Shown here: positions 8,747 to 17,676 of the stretch, in pieces
How the letters are laid out: each line of letters begins with the position of its first letter
Numbering within the stretch: the first letter of the stretch is position 1
Assembly: GCF_014196535.1 (NCBI RefSeq)
Contig: NZ_JACIDU010000002.1
Location: 310,001-374,000 of the forward strand
Source: Allorhizobium borbori
GTDB lineage: Bacteria > Pseudomonadota > Alphaproteobacteria > Rhizobiales > Rhizobiaceae
DNA length: 64,000 bases
Direction of reading: 5' to 3'
Made by a program: the position numbers and the translations under genes
The notes under the pieces: generated by a model
The model's database searches: none
The model's input: only the letters and a program-made list of their open reading frames with translations
Told to the model about the DNA's origin: nothing

Positions 8747-9796
8747 TTACTCAAACCAGGCAGCGCCCAATACCCGTAACCAGTTTTCCCGGCAGATTTT
8801 TTTCAGATCGGCGGAAGCGTAGCCCGCGTTCCGGAGCGCCGCAACCAGATTCTGGTTGCCGGCCGCGTCGGCGATATCCGCAGGAATTGTCGCACCGTCG
8901 AAATCCGAACCCAGCGCCACGCAATCGATACCCATGCGCTCCACGAGATAGTCGATATGCCGCACCATGTCGGAAAGCGGCGTGGCCGCATTCTCCTGCC
9001 CGTCGGCCCGCAGCATGGTCGTGGCATAGTTCAGCCCCACGATACCGCGGCTTTCGCGGATGGCGTCAAGCTGCCTGTCCGTCAGGTTACGGGCCACCGG
9101 CGTTAGCGCATGAGCATTGGAATGGCTGGCGATCAGCGGCTGGTCGGTGGTCTTCGCCACATCCCAGAAGCCCTTTTCGGTGATATGGGCGAGGTCGATG
9201 GCGATACCAAGCTTGTTGCAGGCCTTTACCAGTTCGAAACCGGCATCCGTCAGTCCCGGCGCGGTATCCGGCGACATGGGATAGGCGAAAGGCACGCCGT
9301 GGCCGAAAATGTTGTGGCGGCTCCACACCGGGCCGAGCGAACGCAGGCCGGCGGCATAAAACACCTCAAGCGCCGCCAGGTCCTCCCCGATGGCCTCGCA
9401 GCCTTCCATATGCAGAACGGCTGCGAACACACCATCCTCGAAAGCTTTGCGAATATCGGCAGTCGAGCGACAAAGCCGCCAGGCACCGACGCGGTCGAGC
9501 TTGAGCGCAATCGAGGCAAACTCCAGCGCCGTATCGAGCGAGGGTTCGCGCTTGAGGGGGGCCGCCAGCGGTGTGGCATAATGCCCGTTGGCGTCCGGCG
9601 CCTTGAACACGAGATCGCCCGAAGGAATGTAGATGGCGGAAATGCCGCCGGCCAGACCGCCCTTTTTGGCACGCGGCCCGTCGATATGGCCGCTCGTCGT
9701 GCCGTTGACGAATTCAGCGATCGGATCGCCACCGGCCCGAAGCGTCTGCCACAGCCGCAAAAGCACATCATTATGTCCGTCGAACACCAGTTCCAT
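8747..9796 (-). CDS. Dipeptidase, peptidase family M19 (membrane/renal dipeptidase-like)
   Basis: Zinc dipeptidase of 349 residues. The N-terminal FDGHNDVL supplies the H-x-D metal ligands (His8, Asp10). HMEGCEAIG gives the bridging glutamate, and DLAHITEKGFWDV, IASHSNAHAL and LGSDFDGA give the remaining histidines and the catalytic Asp region. Members cleave L-L and often L-D dipeptides, so D-amino-acid-containing substrates are possible. No signal peptide is visible, so it is probably cytoplasmic and acts on imported dipeptides. It sits directly upstream of a complete peptide ABC operon on the same strand, which supports a joint uptake and hydrolysis role. Confidence 0.93.
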   Translation of the reverse strand: MELVFDGHNDVLLRLWQTLRAGGDPIAEFVNGTTSGHIDGPRAKKGGLAGGISAIYIPSGDLVFKAPDANGHYATPLAAPLKREPSLDTALEFASIALKLDRVGAWRLCRSTADIRKAFEDGVFAAVLHMEGCEAIGEDLAALEVFYAAGLRSLGPVWSRHNIFGHGVPFAYPMSPDTAPGLTDAGFELVKACNKLGIAIDLAHITEKGFWDVAKTTDQPLIASHSNAHALTPVARNLTDRQLDAIRESRGIVGLNYATTMLRADGQENAATPLSDMVRHIDYLVERMGIDCVALGSDFDGATIPADIADAAGNQNLVAALRNAGYASADLKKICRENWLRVLGAAWFE

Positions 9797-9820
9797 CGAA
9801 AAATTCCCGAGATATTTCTA

Positions 9821-9842
9821 AAAGTCCCGCCGGGATCGGCGG
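9821..9842 (-). terminator. Small hairpin after the S12 hydrolase gene
   Basis: CCGCCG and CGGCGG form a perfect 6-bp stem with a 4-base loop, followed on the minus strand by GACTTTTAG. It lies in the 128-bp gap between the serine hydrolase and dipeptidase genes and may be a weak intrinsic terminator that separates two transcripts. Confidence 0.35.
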
Positions 9843-9924
9843 AGAGGAGATGAGCAGATGCTAGGCCAGCCGAAGGAAACGCCGCAAGAGCGTCTGCGGA
9901 TTTATTTGGCGCGCGTGATCCGCC

Positions 9925-11109
9925 TCAGAAAGTGCGCTCCGCCATGGCCCGGTAGAAGGCAAGATTGCGGGCCTTCAAACCCTCATCGAGCGGATTGGGC
10001 TGCGAGGATTGCTTGACCAGAACCGTACCGCTCGCACGATCCACATAAAGCCATTGTCCGTGAATGCCGATGGCGCAGAACACGCCCTCCGGCTCGCCGA
10101 ACTGATACCACTGGCTGCGGTAACGACCTTTGGTGATCAGCGCATCGCCATTCGGCTTCCACGCCTCGGGGTCGCCATTCTCGAACATATCGGCGATCCA
10201 TGACTGCGGCAGAACCTGCATGCCCCCGGCCTTGCCGCCAGTGCGCACCAGTTCGCCGACGCGGGCGAGATCGCGGGCCGTGACCGACACGCCCCCCGCC
10301 GAACGCGGCGTGCCAACGCTGTCGACCGTAATCATGGCATGGTTCTTCGCGCCGAGCGGCTGCCACAGCAGTTCGGACATGGCTTCGGCATAGCGCTTGC
10401 CCGAGGCCCGCTCGACCAGAAGGCCGAGCACGTCGGCATTCGGCGAAACGTAATAGAAAGGACCGCCGTGATCTTCGCCCGGCTTCTTCTTCAGCGAGCA
10501 GAGAAAATCAAGCAACGGTTCGATGATTGCCCCCGGTTCCGGCGGGTTCCAAAGCATGGCGCGGCGATAGCGCGCGAAAGAACCATCGGGATCGAGATAG
10601 GCTTCCTCGAAGTCGAGCGAAACGCGCATATCCAGCACATTGCGGCATGAACAGTCGCCATAGGCGCTATCCTTCGCCTCCGGAATGTAGTGACTGACCG
10701 GAAGCGCGGGATCGAAAAGCCCCAGTCCTTCGAGAATGCCGAGCAGCGTGGCCGTCAGCGATTTCGAGATCGAGAACACCAGATGCGGCGCGTTCGGGCC
10801 AGACCACGGTGCATAATACTCGGCAACGATCCGGCCGTCTTTCATCAGCACGAAACTGTCGGTAAACGTGTCTTCCAGATAGGCCTGAACCGTAGCCGCC
10901 GCCTCTCCGGCGACACCCACCGGCGAAGCCAGAAAAGCAGCGGATTCAACCGGCGTTTCCACCTCTTCCCGCACAGCTTCGATGCGGGCGGACGGCACGA
11001 GTTCCGCGACATTCTGGAAGGAAAAGCGCGCAAACGGCGGCAACCGCCAGCTTGCCAGTGTCACGTCCCTGCGGGCGAAACCATAAGTCTCGGAAAAGCG
11101 GTCAGTCAT
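9925..11109 (-). CDS. Serine hydrolase, beta-lactamase/S12 family (class C-like)
   Basis: Protein of 394 residues with a penicillin-binding-protein-like fold. The nucleophile motif S-x-x-K is SISK at residues 113-116. The second motif is the tyrosine block FYYVSPNADVLG, and a C-terminal IHGQWLYVD stands near the usual H/K-x-G strand. Family members are esterases, D-aminopeptidases, DD-peptidases or 6-aminohexanoate-dimer hydrolases; EstB and NylB-like proteins are the nearest type. No clear signal peptide is seen, so it is likely cytoplasmic. It lies between a LysR gene and the M19 dipeptidase on the same strand. ATG 11109 is preferred; an open frame extends upstream but runs into the LysR gene. 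Confidence 0.85.
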   Translation of the reverse strand: MTDRFSETYGFARRDVTLASWRLPPFARFSFQNVAELVPSARIEAVREEVETPVESAAFLASPVGVAGEAAATVQAYLEDTFTDSFVLMKDGRIVAEYYAPWSGPNAPHLVFSISKSLTATLLGILEGLGLFDPALPVSHYIPEAKDSAYGDCSCRNVLDMRVSLDFEEAYLDPDGSFARYRRAMLWNPPEPGAIIEPLLDFLCSLKKKPGEDHGGPFYYVSPNADVLGLLVERASGKRYAEAMSELLWQPLGAKNHAMITVDSVGTPRSAGGVSVTARDLARVGELVRTGGKAGGMQVLPQSWIADMFENGDPEAWKPNGDALITKGRYRSQWYQFGEPEGVFCAIGIHGQWLYVDRASGTVLVKQSSQPNPLDEGLKARNLAFYRAMAERTF

Positions 11110-11189
11110 GGAGAGGTCCGGATTCGGAAAGGAAGGTCCGTACCTTTTCCCCTTCTCCTTCGCTTGGCAAGAGGAAATCTTCACGACCC

Positions 11190-12113
11190 TCACCAAGCCG
11201 GCACTTCCTCCTGCGCCCGGTAACGCGCCACCTCGTCCAGCAACCAGTCGCGAAAGCGAATGACCGGATCGTAACCGGCCTTCTTGTGCGGCACGGCCAG
11301 ATAATAGGCGCTGGCACTCTTCACTGGCAGGTCGCAGGCAATGACGAGGTGACGTGCTCTCAACTCGGAATCGATCAGGAAAAGCGGCATCAGCGCCACG
11401 CCGAGACCGGCAATGCAAGCCTGCGCAACGTTGGAAAACTGTTCGAAGCGCATGCCCTGCGCCGGCGGTGTCGAAAGACCGGCATGATCGAACCAGTGCC
11501 GCCAGGCACCCGGCCGCGAGGCCATGTGCAGAAGCGGCAGGCGCGCGACGTCTTCCGGCGAATGGATCGGGTTTTCGGCCAGAAAGGCAGGGCTCGCCAC
11601 CGGCGCGACAGTCTCGCTCATCAGATAGGTGCAATCCGCTCCCGGCCAGTCCGGCTGGCCGACATGGATCGCGGCATCGAGCCCGTCGCGATCGAAATCG
11701 AACACGCCGATGCGGGTGGCGAAGTTGAAGGTGATCTGCGGATGGCTGGCGACAAAACCCGGCACGCGCGGCAAAAGCCAGCGGGTGCCGAAGGTGGGTA
11801 AAATGGCGAGATTCAGCATGTTGCTATGAATTCCCGTCATGACATTGAGCGAGGCCGAACGGATTTCGGCAAGCGCTGCCGCAATGGCCCGCGCATAGGT
11901 TCCGCCGGCCTGCGTCAACCCCACGCCGCGGCTGGTGCGCTCGAAAAGCTGCACTCCGAGCTGTTGTTCCAAAGTCTGTATCTGCCGGCTGATCGCCCCT
12001 TGCGTCAACGAAAGCTCGTCGGCCGCAGCCGAGAAGCTGCCGAGCCGGGCAACCGAATCGAAGGCCGCCAGCGCGCTTGTGGAAGGAAGGAGTTTTCGGC
12101 TCAGAATGCTCAT
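11190..12113 (-). CDS. LysR family regulator (GcvA-like), divergent from gcdH
   Basis: Regulator of 307 residues with an N-terminal helix-turn-helix at about residues 12-66 (LGSFSAAADELSLTQGAISR) and a LysR ligand domain. The start TSALAAFDSVARLGSF resembles the GcvA branch. It is divergent from glutaryl-CoA dehydrogenase with only about 100 bp between the start codons, the classical layout for a LysR activator and its target. I infer control of gcdH. The S12 hydrolase gene follows 80 bp downstream on the same strand and could be co-transcribed. Confidence 0.9.
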   Translation of the reverse strand: MSILSRKLLPSTSALAAFDSVARLGSFSAAADELSLTQGAISRQIQTLEQQLGVQLFERTSRGVGLTQAGGTYARAIAAALAEIRSASLNVMTGIHSNMLNLAILPTFGTRWLLPRVPGFVASHPQITFNFATRIGVFDFDRDGLDAAIHVGQPDWPGADCTYLMSETVAPVASPAFLAENPIHSPEDVARLPLLHMASRPGAWRHWFDHAGLSTPPAQGMRFEQFSNVAQACIAGLGVALMPLFLIDSELRARHLVIACDLPVKSASAYYLAVPHKKAGYDPVIRFRDWLLDEVARYRAQEEVPAW

Positions 12114-12121
12114 GACCTATG

Positions 12122-12133
12122 ATTAGATGTAAT
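12122..12133. promoter_or_regulatory. ATTA-N4-TAAT dyad in the LysR-gcdH divergent promoter
   Basis: ATTAGATGTAAT is a short perfect dyad in the 102-bp gap between the LysR start (12113) and gcdH. Its AT-rich T-N-A character is compatible with a LysR site. Binding by the adjacent regulator is inference. Confidence 0.3.
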
Positions 12134-12215
12134 AGCAAAATGAGTAAAGATCGCTTGTCGGCGCGCCCCGGTTTTTGGATATTTGCGCCACATCTCATTA
12201 CTGGAGGAATTGAAG

Positions 12216-13403
12216 TTGAGCTCTCTGGCGCCGTTTAAATGGGAAGATCCCTTTCTTCTGGACGAACAACTGACCGAAGACGAGCGGATGATCCGTGATT
12301 CCGCCTCGGCCTTCGCGGAAGCAGAGCTTCTGCCGCGCGTGCAGGAGGCCTATCTGAACGAGGAAACGGATGCCGGCCTCTTCAAGCTGATGGGCCAGAC
12401 TGGCCTGCTCGGCGTCACGCTGCCGGAAAAATACGGCGCAGCCGACGCAAGCTATGTCGCTTACGGTCTCGTGGCCCGTGAAGTCGAGCGTATCGACAGC
12501 GGCTATCGTTCGATGATGAGCGTGCAGTCCTCACTGGTCATCTATCCGATCTACGCCTACGGTTCCGAAGAACAGCGCGACAAGTATCTGCCGGGCCTCG
12601 TTTCGGGCGAACTCATCGGCTGCTTCGGCCTGACCGAGCCGGATGCCGGCTCCGATCCGGGCGGCATGAAGACCCGCGCTGAAAAGATCGCGGGCGGCTA
12701 CCGTCTGCGCGGCTCCAAGATGTGGATTTCGAACGCCCCCATCGCCGATGTCTTCGTTGTCTGGGCCAAGTCGGAAGCCCATGGCGGCGCCATTCGCGGC
12801 TTCATTCTCGAAAAGGGCATGAAGGGTCTTTCGGCCCCCAAGATCGGCGGCAAGCTTTCGCTGCGCGCCTCGATCACCGGCGAAATCGTGATGGACGGTG
12901 TCGAAGTCGGCGAAGATGCGCTGCTGCCCAACGTCTCCGGCCTCAAGGGTCCGTTCGGTTGTCTCAACCGTGCCCGCTACGGCATTTCCTGGGGCGTGCT
13001 CGGTGCGGCCGAAGATTGCTGGCACCGCGCCCGCCAGTATGGCCTTGACCGCAAGCAGTTCAACAAGCCGCTGGCCGGCATGCAACTTTACCAGAAGAAG
13101 CTTGCGGACATGCAGACGGAAATCGCGCTGGGTCTTCAGGCCTCGCTACGCGTCGGCCGCCTGATGGACGAGGACAAGATGGCGCCGGAGATGATCTCGA
13201 TCATCAAGCGCAACAATTGCGGCAAGGCGCTCGACATCGCCCGGCAGGCCCGCGACATGCACGGCGGCAACGGCATCCAGATCGAATACCATGTCATGCG
13301 CCACGCCCAGAACCTTGAAACCGTCAACACCTATGAGGGCACGCATGACGTTCACGCGCTGATCCTCGGCCGTGCACAGACGGGCATTCAGGCGTTCTTC
13401 TGA
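12216..13403 (+). CDS. gcdH: Glutaryl-CoA dehydrogenase
   Basis: FAD acyl-CoA dehydrogenase of 395 residues that oxidises and decarboxylates glutaryl-CoA to crotonyl-CoA in lysine, hydroxylysine and tryptophan breakdown. The start TTG at 12216 has GGAGG eight bases upstream and gives a family-typical N-terminus ([17 protein letters not shown]). FAD and substrate motifs include [17 protein letters not shown] and SKMWISNAP. The catalytic base is the glutamate of YEGTHD near residue 374, and the C-terminus [13 protein letters not shown] is characteristic of GcdH. It is probably controlled by the divergent LysR. The semialdehyde dehydrogenase at 16094 could supply glutarate upstream, but they are not one operon. 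Confidence 0.95.
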   Translation: MSSLAPFKWEDPFLLDEQLTEDERMIRDSASAFAEAELLPRVQEAYLNEETDAGLFKLMGQTGLLGVTLPEKYGAADASYVAYGLVAREVERIDSGYRSMMSVQSSLVIYPIYAYGSEEQRDKYLPGLVSGELIGCFGLTEPDAGSDPGGMKTRAEKIAGGYRLRGSKMWISNAPIADVFVVWAKSEAHGGAIRGFILEKGMKGLSAPKIGGKLSLRASITGEIVMDGVEVGEDALLPNVSGLKGPFGCLNRARYGISWGVLGAAEDCWHRARQYGLDRKQFNKPLAGMQLYQKKLADMQTEIALGLQASLRVGRLMDEDKMAPEMISIIKRNNCGKALDIARQARDMHGGNGIQIEYHVMRHAQNLETVNTYEGTHDVHALILGRAQTGIQAFF

Positions 13404-13416
13404 GATTGAAGCCGCA

Positions 13417-13444
13417 AGGCCGGGGGTGACAAGCGCCCCGGCCT
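13417..13444 (+). terminator. Stable hairpin after gcdH, no U-tract
   Basis: AGGCCGGGG pairs perfectly with CCCCGGCCT around a 10-base loop, 13 bp after the gcdH stop and just before the THI-box. No run of T follows, so it is a weak intrinsic terminator or a processing-protective hairpin. Confidence 0.4.
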
Positions 13445-13461
13445 CTGCAATAAAAGCCCCG

Positions 13462-13549
13462 TTGAGACAGGGGCGGTCATTTCTGAACGAATGGCCTGAG
13501 AAGCACCCTTTGAACCTGAACCGGATAATGCCGGCGGAGGGAGTCTGAC
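13462..13549 (+). promoter_or_regulatory. TPP riboswitch (THI-box) upstream of thiMED
   Basis: The aptamer core is unmistakable: CTGAGA, then ACCCTTTGAACCTGA, CCGGATAATGCCGG and GGAGGGA. P1 can form between GAGAC (13464-13468) and GTCT(GA) (13543-13548). GGTCATT pairs with AATGGCC to make P3. TPP binding closes P1 and shuts off thiamine salvage genes. Downstream, GCCCC (13590-13594) can pair with GGGGC (13604-13608) and so cover the thiM ribosome-binding site, which points to translational control. A GACGGG/CCCGTC pairing that overlaps the 3' side of P1 is a possible antisequestering alternative. Confidence 0.95.
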
Positions 13550-13611
13550 GGGTCTTCGAGGGTTCCCCCTGCCGCAAGCCCGTCCGGTCGCCCCCGCCTG
13601 AAAGGGGCGAA

Positions 13612-14424
13612 ATGACGGAACCGACCACACTCACGACCACACCGGGCGCAGCACTTGAAGCCATGCGCGCCGCGCGGCCTCTCATTCACTGCATCACCAA
13701 CTTCGTTGCCATGAACATCGCCGCCAACACGCTGCTTGCCGCCGGTGCCTCTCCCGCCATGATCCACACGCCGGAGGAAGCGGGCGAATTCGCCCGCATT
13801 GCAGCAGCGCTGACCGTAAACATCGGCACCCTCTCGCCGCTGTGGGTGGAGGGCATGAAACTGGCCGCCGAAGGCGCCAATGCGGCTGGACGCCCCTGGG
13901 TGCTCGATCCCGTCGCCCATTACGCCACCGCCTATCGCAGCCGCGCCAATGCCGAGCTTCTGGCGCTTTCTCCCACCGTCATCCGCGGCAATGCCTCTGA
14001 AATCATGGTGCTTGGCGGTGAAACCAGCGCCACACGCGGCGCCGATGCCGCCGACCCGGTGGCCGCAGCCGAAAATGCCGCGCGTTCGCTGGCGCTGAAA
14101 CAGACCTGCACCGTGGCCGTAACCGGCGAAATCGATTTCGTGACGGACGGCACGCGCGCCCTGCGCATTCATGGCGGCTCGGCGTTGATGCCGCAGGTCA
14201 CCGCGCTTGGCTGCTCGCTCACCTGCCTCGTCGGCGCCTATGCCGCAGTCCTGCCCGATGCTTTCGAGGCGACCGTGGCAGCACTCGTGCATTACGCCGT
14301 TGCCGGTGAGAACGCAGCCGCCGACGCCGATGGCCCCGGCTCCTTCGGCTGGCGTTTTCTCGACGCGCTGGCGGCCTTGACGCCGGCGGAACTGGAAGCC
14401 CGTGCACGGGTCGAAGCCGCATGA
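13612..14424 (+). CDS. thiM: Hydroxyethylthiazole kinase
   Basis: Phosphorylates 4-methyl-5-(2-hydroxyethyl)thiazole with ATP, the thiazole arm of thiamine salvage. It has 270 residues, the normal length, with family blocks PLIHCITNFVAMNIAANTLL near residues 22-41, AGASPAMIHTPEEAGEF, NIGTLS and LDPVAHYAT. The C-terminal GCSLTCLVGAYAA occupies the usual catalytic glycine-cysteine region. Gene order thiM-thiE-thiD with ATGA overlaps, all behind a TPP riboswitch, gives a compact salvage operon. The AAGGGG ribosome-binding site lies inside a potential hairpin, so translation should respond to TPP. Confidence 0.96.
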   Translation: MTEPTTLTTTPGAALEAMRAARPLIHCITNFVAMNIAANTLLAAGASPAMIHTPEEAGEFARIAAALTVNIGTLSPLWVEGMKLAAEGANAAGRPWVLDPVAHYATAYRSRANAELLALSPTVIRGNASEIMVLGGETSATRGADAADPVAAAENAARSLALKQTCTVAVTGEIDFVTDGTRALRIHGGSALMPQVTALGCSLTCLVGAYAAVLPDAFEATVAALVHYAVAGENAAADADGPGSFGWRFLDALAALTPAELEARARVEAA

Positions 14425-15059
14425 GACACGCCCTCGACCTTTCGCTCTATCTCGTGCTCGATCCGGACCTCTGCGCCGGTTACGGCATGGTGGAAACCAC
14501 CCGCGCCGCCATCGCCGGCGGCGCAACCGTTGTTCAGCTTCGCGACAAGCAGGCCGACACCACCCGCATGATCGAAACCGGCCGGGCGCTGAAGGCAGCG
14601 CTCGCAGGAACGGGTGTCGGCCTCATCGTCAACGACGATGTGGAGGCGGCCATCGCCATCCGTGCCGATGGCCTGCACATCGGGCAGGACGACATGACGG
14701 CCGCCGAGGCCCGGCATCTGATCGGGCGCGACATGGTGCTCGGCATATCCGTCCACACACGCGATCTGGCCGCTGGCGTCGATCCTGCCGTCGCCGATTA
14801 TGTCGGTGCCGGCCCGGTGTTCGCCACCGCCACCAAGCCCGGTCACAACAAGCCGGTCGGCTTTCCCGGCCTGACCGAGATCATCGCCGCTGCACCGGTT
14901 CCGTCGGTCGCCATCGGCGGCCTGAAGGCCGAACATGCCCGCCCGGTCTTCGCAGCCGGAGCAGCCGGACTGTGTGTCGTTTCGGCCATTTGCGGCCAGC
15001 CGGACCCGGAAGGCGCGACACGCCGTCTCGCCCGCGCCATTGCGGAGGCGCGCGCATGA
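14421..15059 (+). CDS. thiE: Thiamine-phosphate synthase
   Basis: Joins hydroxymethylpyrimidine diphosphate and thiazole phosphate to give thiamine monophosphate. It is a 212-residue TIM-barrel protein with VVQLRDKQAD (pyrimidine-diphosphate site), LIVNDDVEAAIAIRADGLHI and GQDDM. The glycine-rich phosphate loops are YVGAGPVFAT and AIGGL. ATG overlaps the thiM stop (ATGA) and its stop overlaps thiD the same way, so expression follows thiM and the TPP riboswitch. Confidence 0.96.
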   Translation: MRHALDLSLYLVLDPDLCAGYGMVETTRAAIAGGATVVQLRDKQADTTRMIETGRALKAALAGTGVGLIVNDDVEAAIAIRADGLHIGQDDMTAAEARHLIGRDMVLGISVHTRDLAAGVDPAVADYVGAGPVFATATKPGHNKPVGFPGLTEIIAAAPVPSVAIGGLKAEHARPVFAAGAAGLCVVSAICGQPDPEGATRRLARAIAEARA

Positions 15060-15883
15060 TCCGCAACGTTCTTTCCATCGCCGGCTCGGATCCCTCGGGT
15101 GGCGCAGGCATTCAGGCCGATCTCAAGGCCTTCTCGGCGCGCGGCACCTTCGGCATGGCTGCGCTGACGGCGCTGACGGCCCAGAATACGCAGGGCGTCT
15201 CCGCCGTTCATCTTCTGCCGCCGGAGTTCGTGGCGGCGCAAATCCGTGCTGTCTTCGCCGATGTGCGCGTCGATGCCGTGAAGATCGGCATGATCGCGAA
15301 CACAGAAATCGCAGAGGCCGTGGCCGATGCGCTCACCCCCCATCGCGGCCTGCCGATGGTGCTCGATCCCGTGATGATCGCCAAGGGCGGTGCCGCGCTC
15401 CTTGATCCGCACGCGGTCGAGACGCTGAAAGCCAGGCTTCTGCCGCTTGCCACGCTCGTGACACCCAACCTGCCGGAAGCAGCAGCCCTGGCCGGACGAC
15501 CGGAGGCGACAAGCCGCGCTGAAATGGCGGCGCAGGCCCGCGCGCTGCTGGCCCTCGGCCCGACCATGGCGCTGGTCAAGGGCGGGCATCTGGGCGGCGC
15601 GACAAGCCCCGACATCCTGATCGGTCCGGACGGCGAAACCTGGTTCGAGGCGGAGCGCACCGAAACGAAAAACACCCATGGCACCGGTTGCTCCCTCTCC
15701 TCGGCCATTGCCGCAGAACTCGCCAAAGGCGCGAGACCGGCGCAGGCCGTCGCGCGGGCAAAAGCGTGGCTGGCGGAAGCGGTTCGGCGTTCCGGCGACC
15801 TCACCGTCGGCTCAGGCCACGGACCGGTGCACCACTTCCACGCGCTCTGGCAGAGCTCGCAAGCTGCGGAGGTGACGACATGA
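15056..15883 (+). CDS. thiD: Bifunctional HMP kinase / HMP-phosphate kinase
   Basis: Two-step kinase that makes hydroxymethylpyrimidine diphosphate for ThiE. It has 275 residues of the ribokinase-like fold: SIAGSDPSGGAGIQADLKAF at the N-terminus, VLDPVMIAKGG in the middle, and the anion-hole motif THGTGCSLSSA with the catalytic cysteine region near residue 210. ATG 15056 overlaps the thiE stop. The end of the gene carries GGAGGTGACGAC directly before an ATGA overlap with a further small ORF, suggesting the operon continues or once did. Confidence 0.96.
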   Translation: MIRNVLSIAGSDPSGGAGIQADLKAFSARGTFGMAALTALTAQNTQGVSAVHLLPPEFVAAQIRAVFADVRVDAVKIGMIANTEIAEAVADALTPHRGLPMVLDPVMIAKGGAALLDPHAVETLKARLLPLATLVTPNLPEAAALAGRPEATSRAEMAAQARALLALGPTMALVKGGHLGGATSPDILIGPDGETWFEAERTETKNTHGTGCSLSSAIAAELAKGARPAQAVARAKAWLAEAVRRSGDLTVGSGHGPVHHFHALWQSSQAAEVTT

Positions 15884-16074
15884 GCATCTTCACATCGGTG
15901 TTTTTTCAGCGCATGCCCGTTGCAAGCCACGGAAATTTCGTCAATATATCGGTCAATTCCCGACAGCGCGAAGGCCTATCGCCCATACCAGCGTCAGCAG
16001 GTCCACGCTTTTCGTTAGCATTTCGCCACACCCGGCCCGCCCGACGGACCCAATCCGCACGGACCGCCCAATGA
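15880..16074 (+). CDS. Small ORF translationally coupled to thiD, unknown
   Basis: A 64-codon ORF whose ATG overlaps the thiD stop (ATGA) and is preceded by a near-ideal GGAGGT Shine-Dalgarno six bases upstream. The product starts MSIFTSVFFQRMP and becomes arginine- and proline-rich towards the end. I recognise no family or membrane helix. The body is less GC-rich than neighbouring genes and looks poorly coding after about codon 20. It may be a real small protein, or the 5' end of a lost fourth thi gene of which only the initiation region survives. It lies 20 bp before the next gene. Confidence 0.3.
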   Translation: MSIFTSVFFQRMPVASHGNFVNISVNSRQREGLSPIPASAGPRFSLAFRHTRPARRTQSARTAQ

Positions 16075-16093
16075 AACATAAAGGGGTTCCCTC

Positions 16094-17530
16094 ATGACCA
16101 GTTATCCTGACGTCAAGCTTCTCATCAACGGCGAGTGGCGTGATGCCATCGGCGGCCGCACGCTTCCCGTTTTCGACCCGGCCACGGAAGAGAAGATCGG
16201 CACCGTTGCCCACGCCGAAAAGGCCGACCTCGATGCAGCGCTCGCCTCTGCCGCCAAGGGCTTCGAAATCTGGCGCGAAACTTCGGCTTTCGAGCGCTCC
16301 AAGCTGATGCGCCGCGCCGCCGACATCCTGCGCCAGCGCAAGGACGACATCGCCGTTCTGATGACGCTCGAAAACGGCAAGCCGCTTGAGCAGTCGAAGA
16401 TCGAACTGGCGAACGCCGCCGACGTCATCGACTGGTTTGCCGAGGAAGCCCGCCGGACCTATGGCCAGATCATTCCGCCGCGCTTTGCCGGCGTCTCGCA
16501 GATGGCCATCAAGTTTCCGATCGGCCCTGTCGCAGCCTTCACACCGTGGAACTTCCCGGTAAACCAGGTCGTGCGCAAGCTTTCCGCCGCACTCGCCACC
16601 GGCTGCTCGATCATCGTCAAGGCTCCGGAAGAAACCCCGGCCTCGCCGGCTGAAATGATCCGCTGCTTCATCGATGCCGGCGTTCCCGCAGGCGTCGTCA
16701 ACCTCGTCTACGGCATTCCGGCGGAAATCTCCGAATACCTCATCGCTCATCCGGTCATCCGCAAGCTCACCTTCACCGGCTCCACGCCGGTCGGCAAGCA
16801 GCTTGCCGCGCTCGCCGGCCTGCACATGAAGCGCGCCACGATGGAACTCGGCGGCCATGCGCCGGTGATGATCTTCGATGACGCCGATGTCGAAAAGGCG
16901 ATTTCGGTCATGGGCATGACCAAGCTGCGCAATGCCGGTCAGGTCTGCGTCTCCCCCACCCGCTTCCTCGTTCAGGAAGGCGTGGCCGACCGCTTCACCG
17001 AGGGCTTCACCAAGATCATGGCCGACGCCAAGGTCGGCAACGGCCTCGATCCGGAAACGGTCATGGGTCCGCTGGCCAACGAGCGCCGCATTCCTGCCCT
17101 CGAAGGTCTGATCAACGACGCCGTTGCCCACGGCGCGACGCTGAAGACCGGTGGCCGCCGCATTGGCAACAAGGGCTATTTCTTCGAGCCGACGGTTCTC
17201 GCCAATGTGCCGACCACGGCACGCATCATGAACGAGGAACCCTTCGGCCCGGTCGCCATCGTCAACCGTTTCAAGACGCTGGATGAGGCCGTGACGGAAG
17301 CCAACCGCCTGCCCTTCGGCCTGGCCTCCTACGCGTTCACCACCTCGACCCACACGGCCCATGTGCTCGGCCAGAAGGTCGAGGCCGGCATGCTGACCAT
17401 CAATCACAACGGCCTTGCCCTGCCGGAAGTCCCCTTCGGCGGCGTGAAGGATTCGGGCTATGGCACGGAAGGCGGTTCGGAAGCCGTCGAAGCCTATCTC
17501 GAAACCCGTTTCGTGACGATGGCGAGCTGA
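16094..17530 (+). CDS. NAD(P)-dependent semialdehyde dehydrogenase (succinate/glutarate-semialdehyde type)
   Basis: Aldehyde dehydrogenase of 478 residues in the GabD/DavD branch. The catalytic cysteine is Cys285 in [12 protein letters not shown] and the general base is Glu251 in MELGGHAP. The cofactor loop is TFTGSTPVG, and [17 protein letters not shown] is the conserved N-terminal block. It would oxidise succinate semialdehyde to succinate (GABA breakdown) or glutarate semialdehyde to glutarate (lysine breakdown). The nearby gcdH makes the second attractive, but sequence alone does not decide. AGGGG precedes the ATG. It is a single transcription unit closed by a perfect terminator. Confidence 0.9.
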   Translation: MTSYPDVKLLINGEWRDAIGGRTLPVFDPATEEKIGTVAHAEKADLDAALASAAKGFEIWRETSAFERSKLMRRAADILRQRKDDIAVLMTLENGKPLEQSKIELANAADVIDWFAEEARRTYGQIIPPRFAGVSQMAIKFPIGPVAAFTPWNFPVNQVVRKLSAALATGCSIIVKAPEETPASPAEMIRCFIDAGVPAGVVNLVYGIPAEISEYLIAHPVIRKLTFTGSTPVGKQLAALAGLHMKRATMELGGHAPVMIFDDADVEKAISVMGMTKLRNAGQVCVSPTRFLVQEGVADRFTEGFTKIMADAKVGNGLDPETVMGPLANERRIPALEGLINDAVAHGATLKTGGRRIGNKGYFFEPTVLANVPTTARIMNEEPFGPVAIVNRFKTLDEAVTEANRLPFGLASYAFTTSTHTAHVLGQKVEAGMLTINHNGLALPEVPFGGVKDSGYGTEGGSEAVEAYLETRFVTMAS

Positions 17531-17555
17531 TTTCCGGATCATTCCGGAACACAGG

Positions 17556-17587
17556 AAGGGCGGGAGGCGCACACCTCCCGCCCTTTT
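17556..17587 (+). terminator. Intrinsic terminator after the semialdehyde dehydrogenase gene
   Basis: A perfect 12-bp stem, AAGGGCGGGAGG with CCTCCCGCCCTT, around the six-base loop CGCACA, ending in TTTT. It lies 25 bp after the stop codon. Confidence 0.92.
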
Positions 17588-17676
17588 GCTTTCCTGCGGC
17601 CATATCACCGGTTGAGCTTTGCCGTCTGTTGCCCCAAATAGAATGTCGAGTGACTTCCGACCGGACCGAGGCCCCA

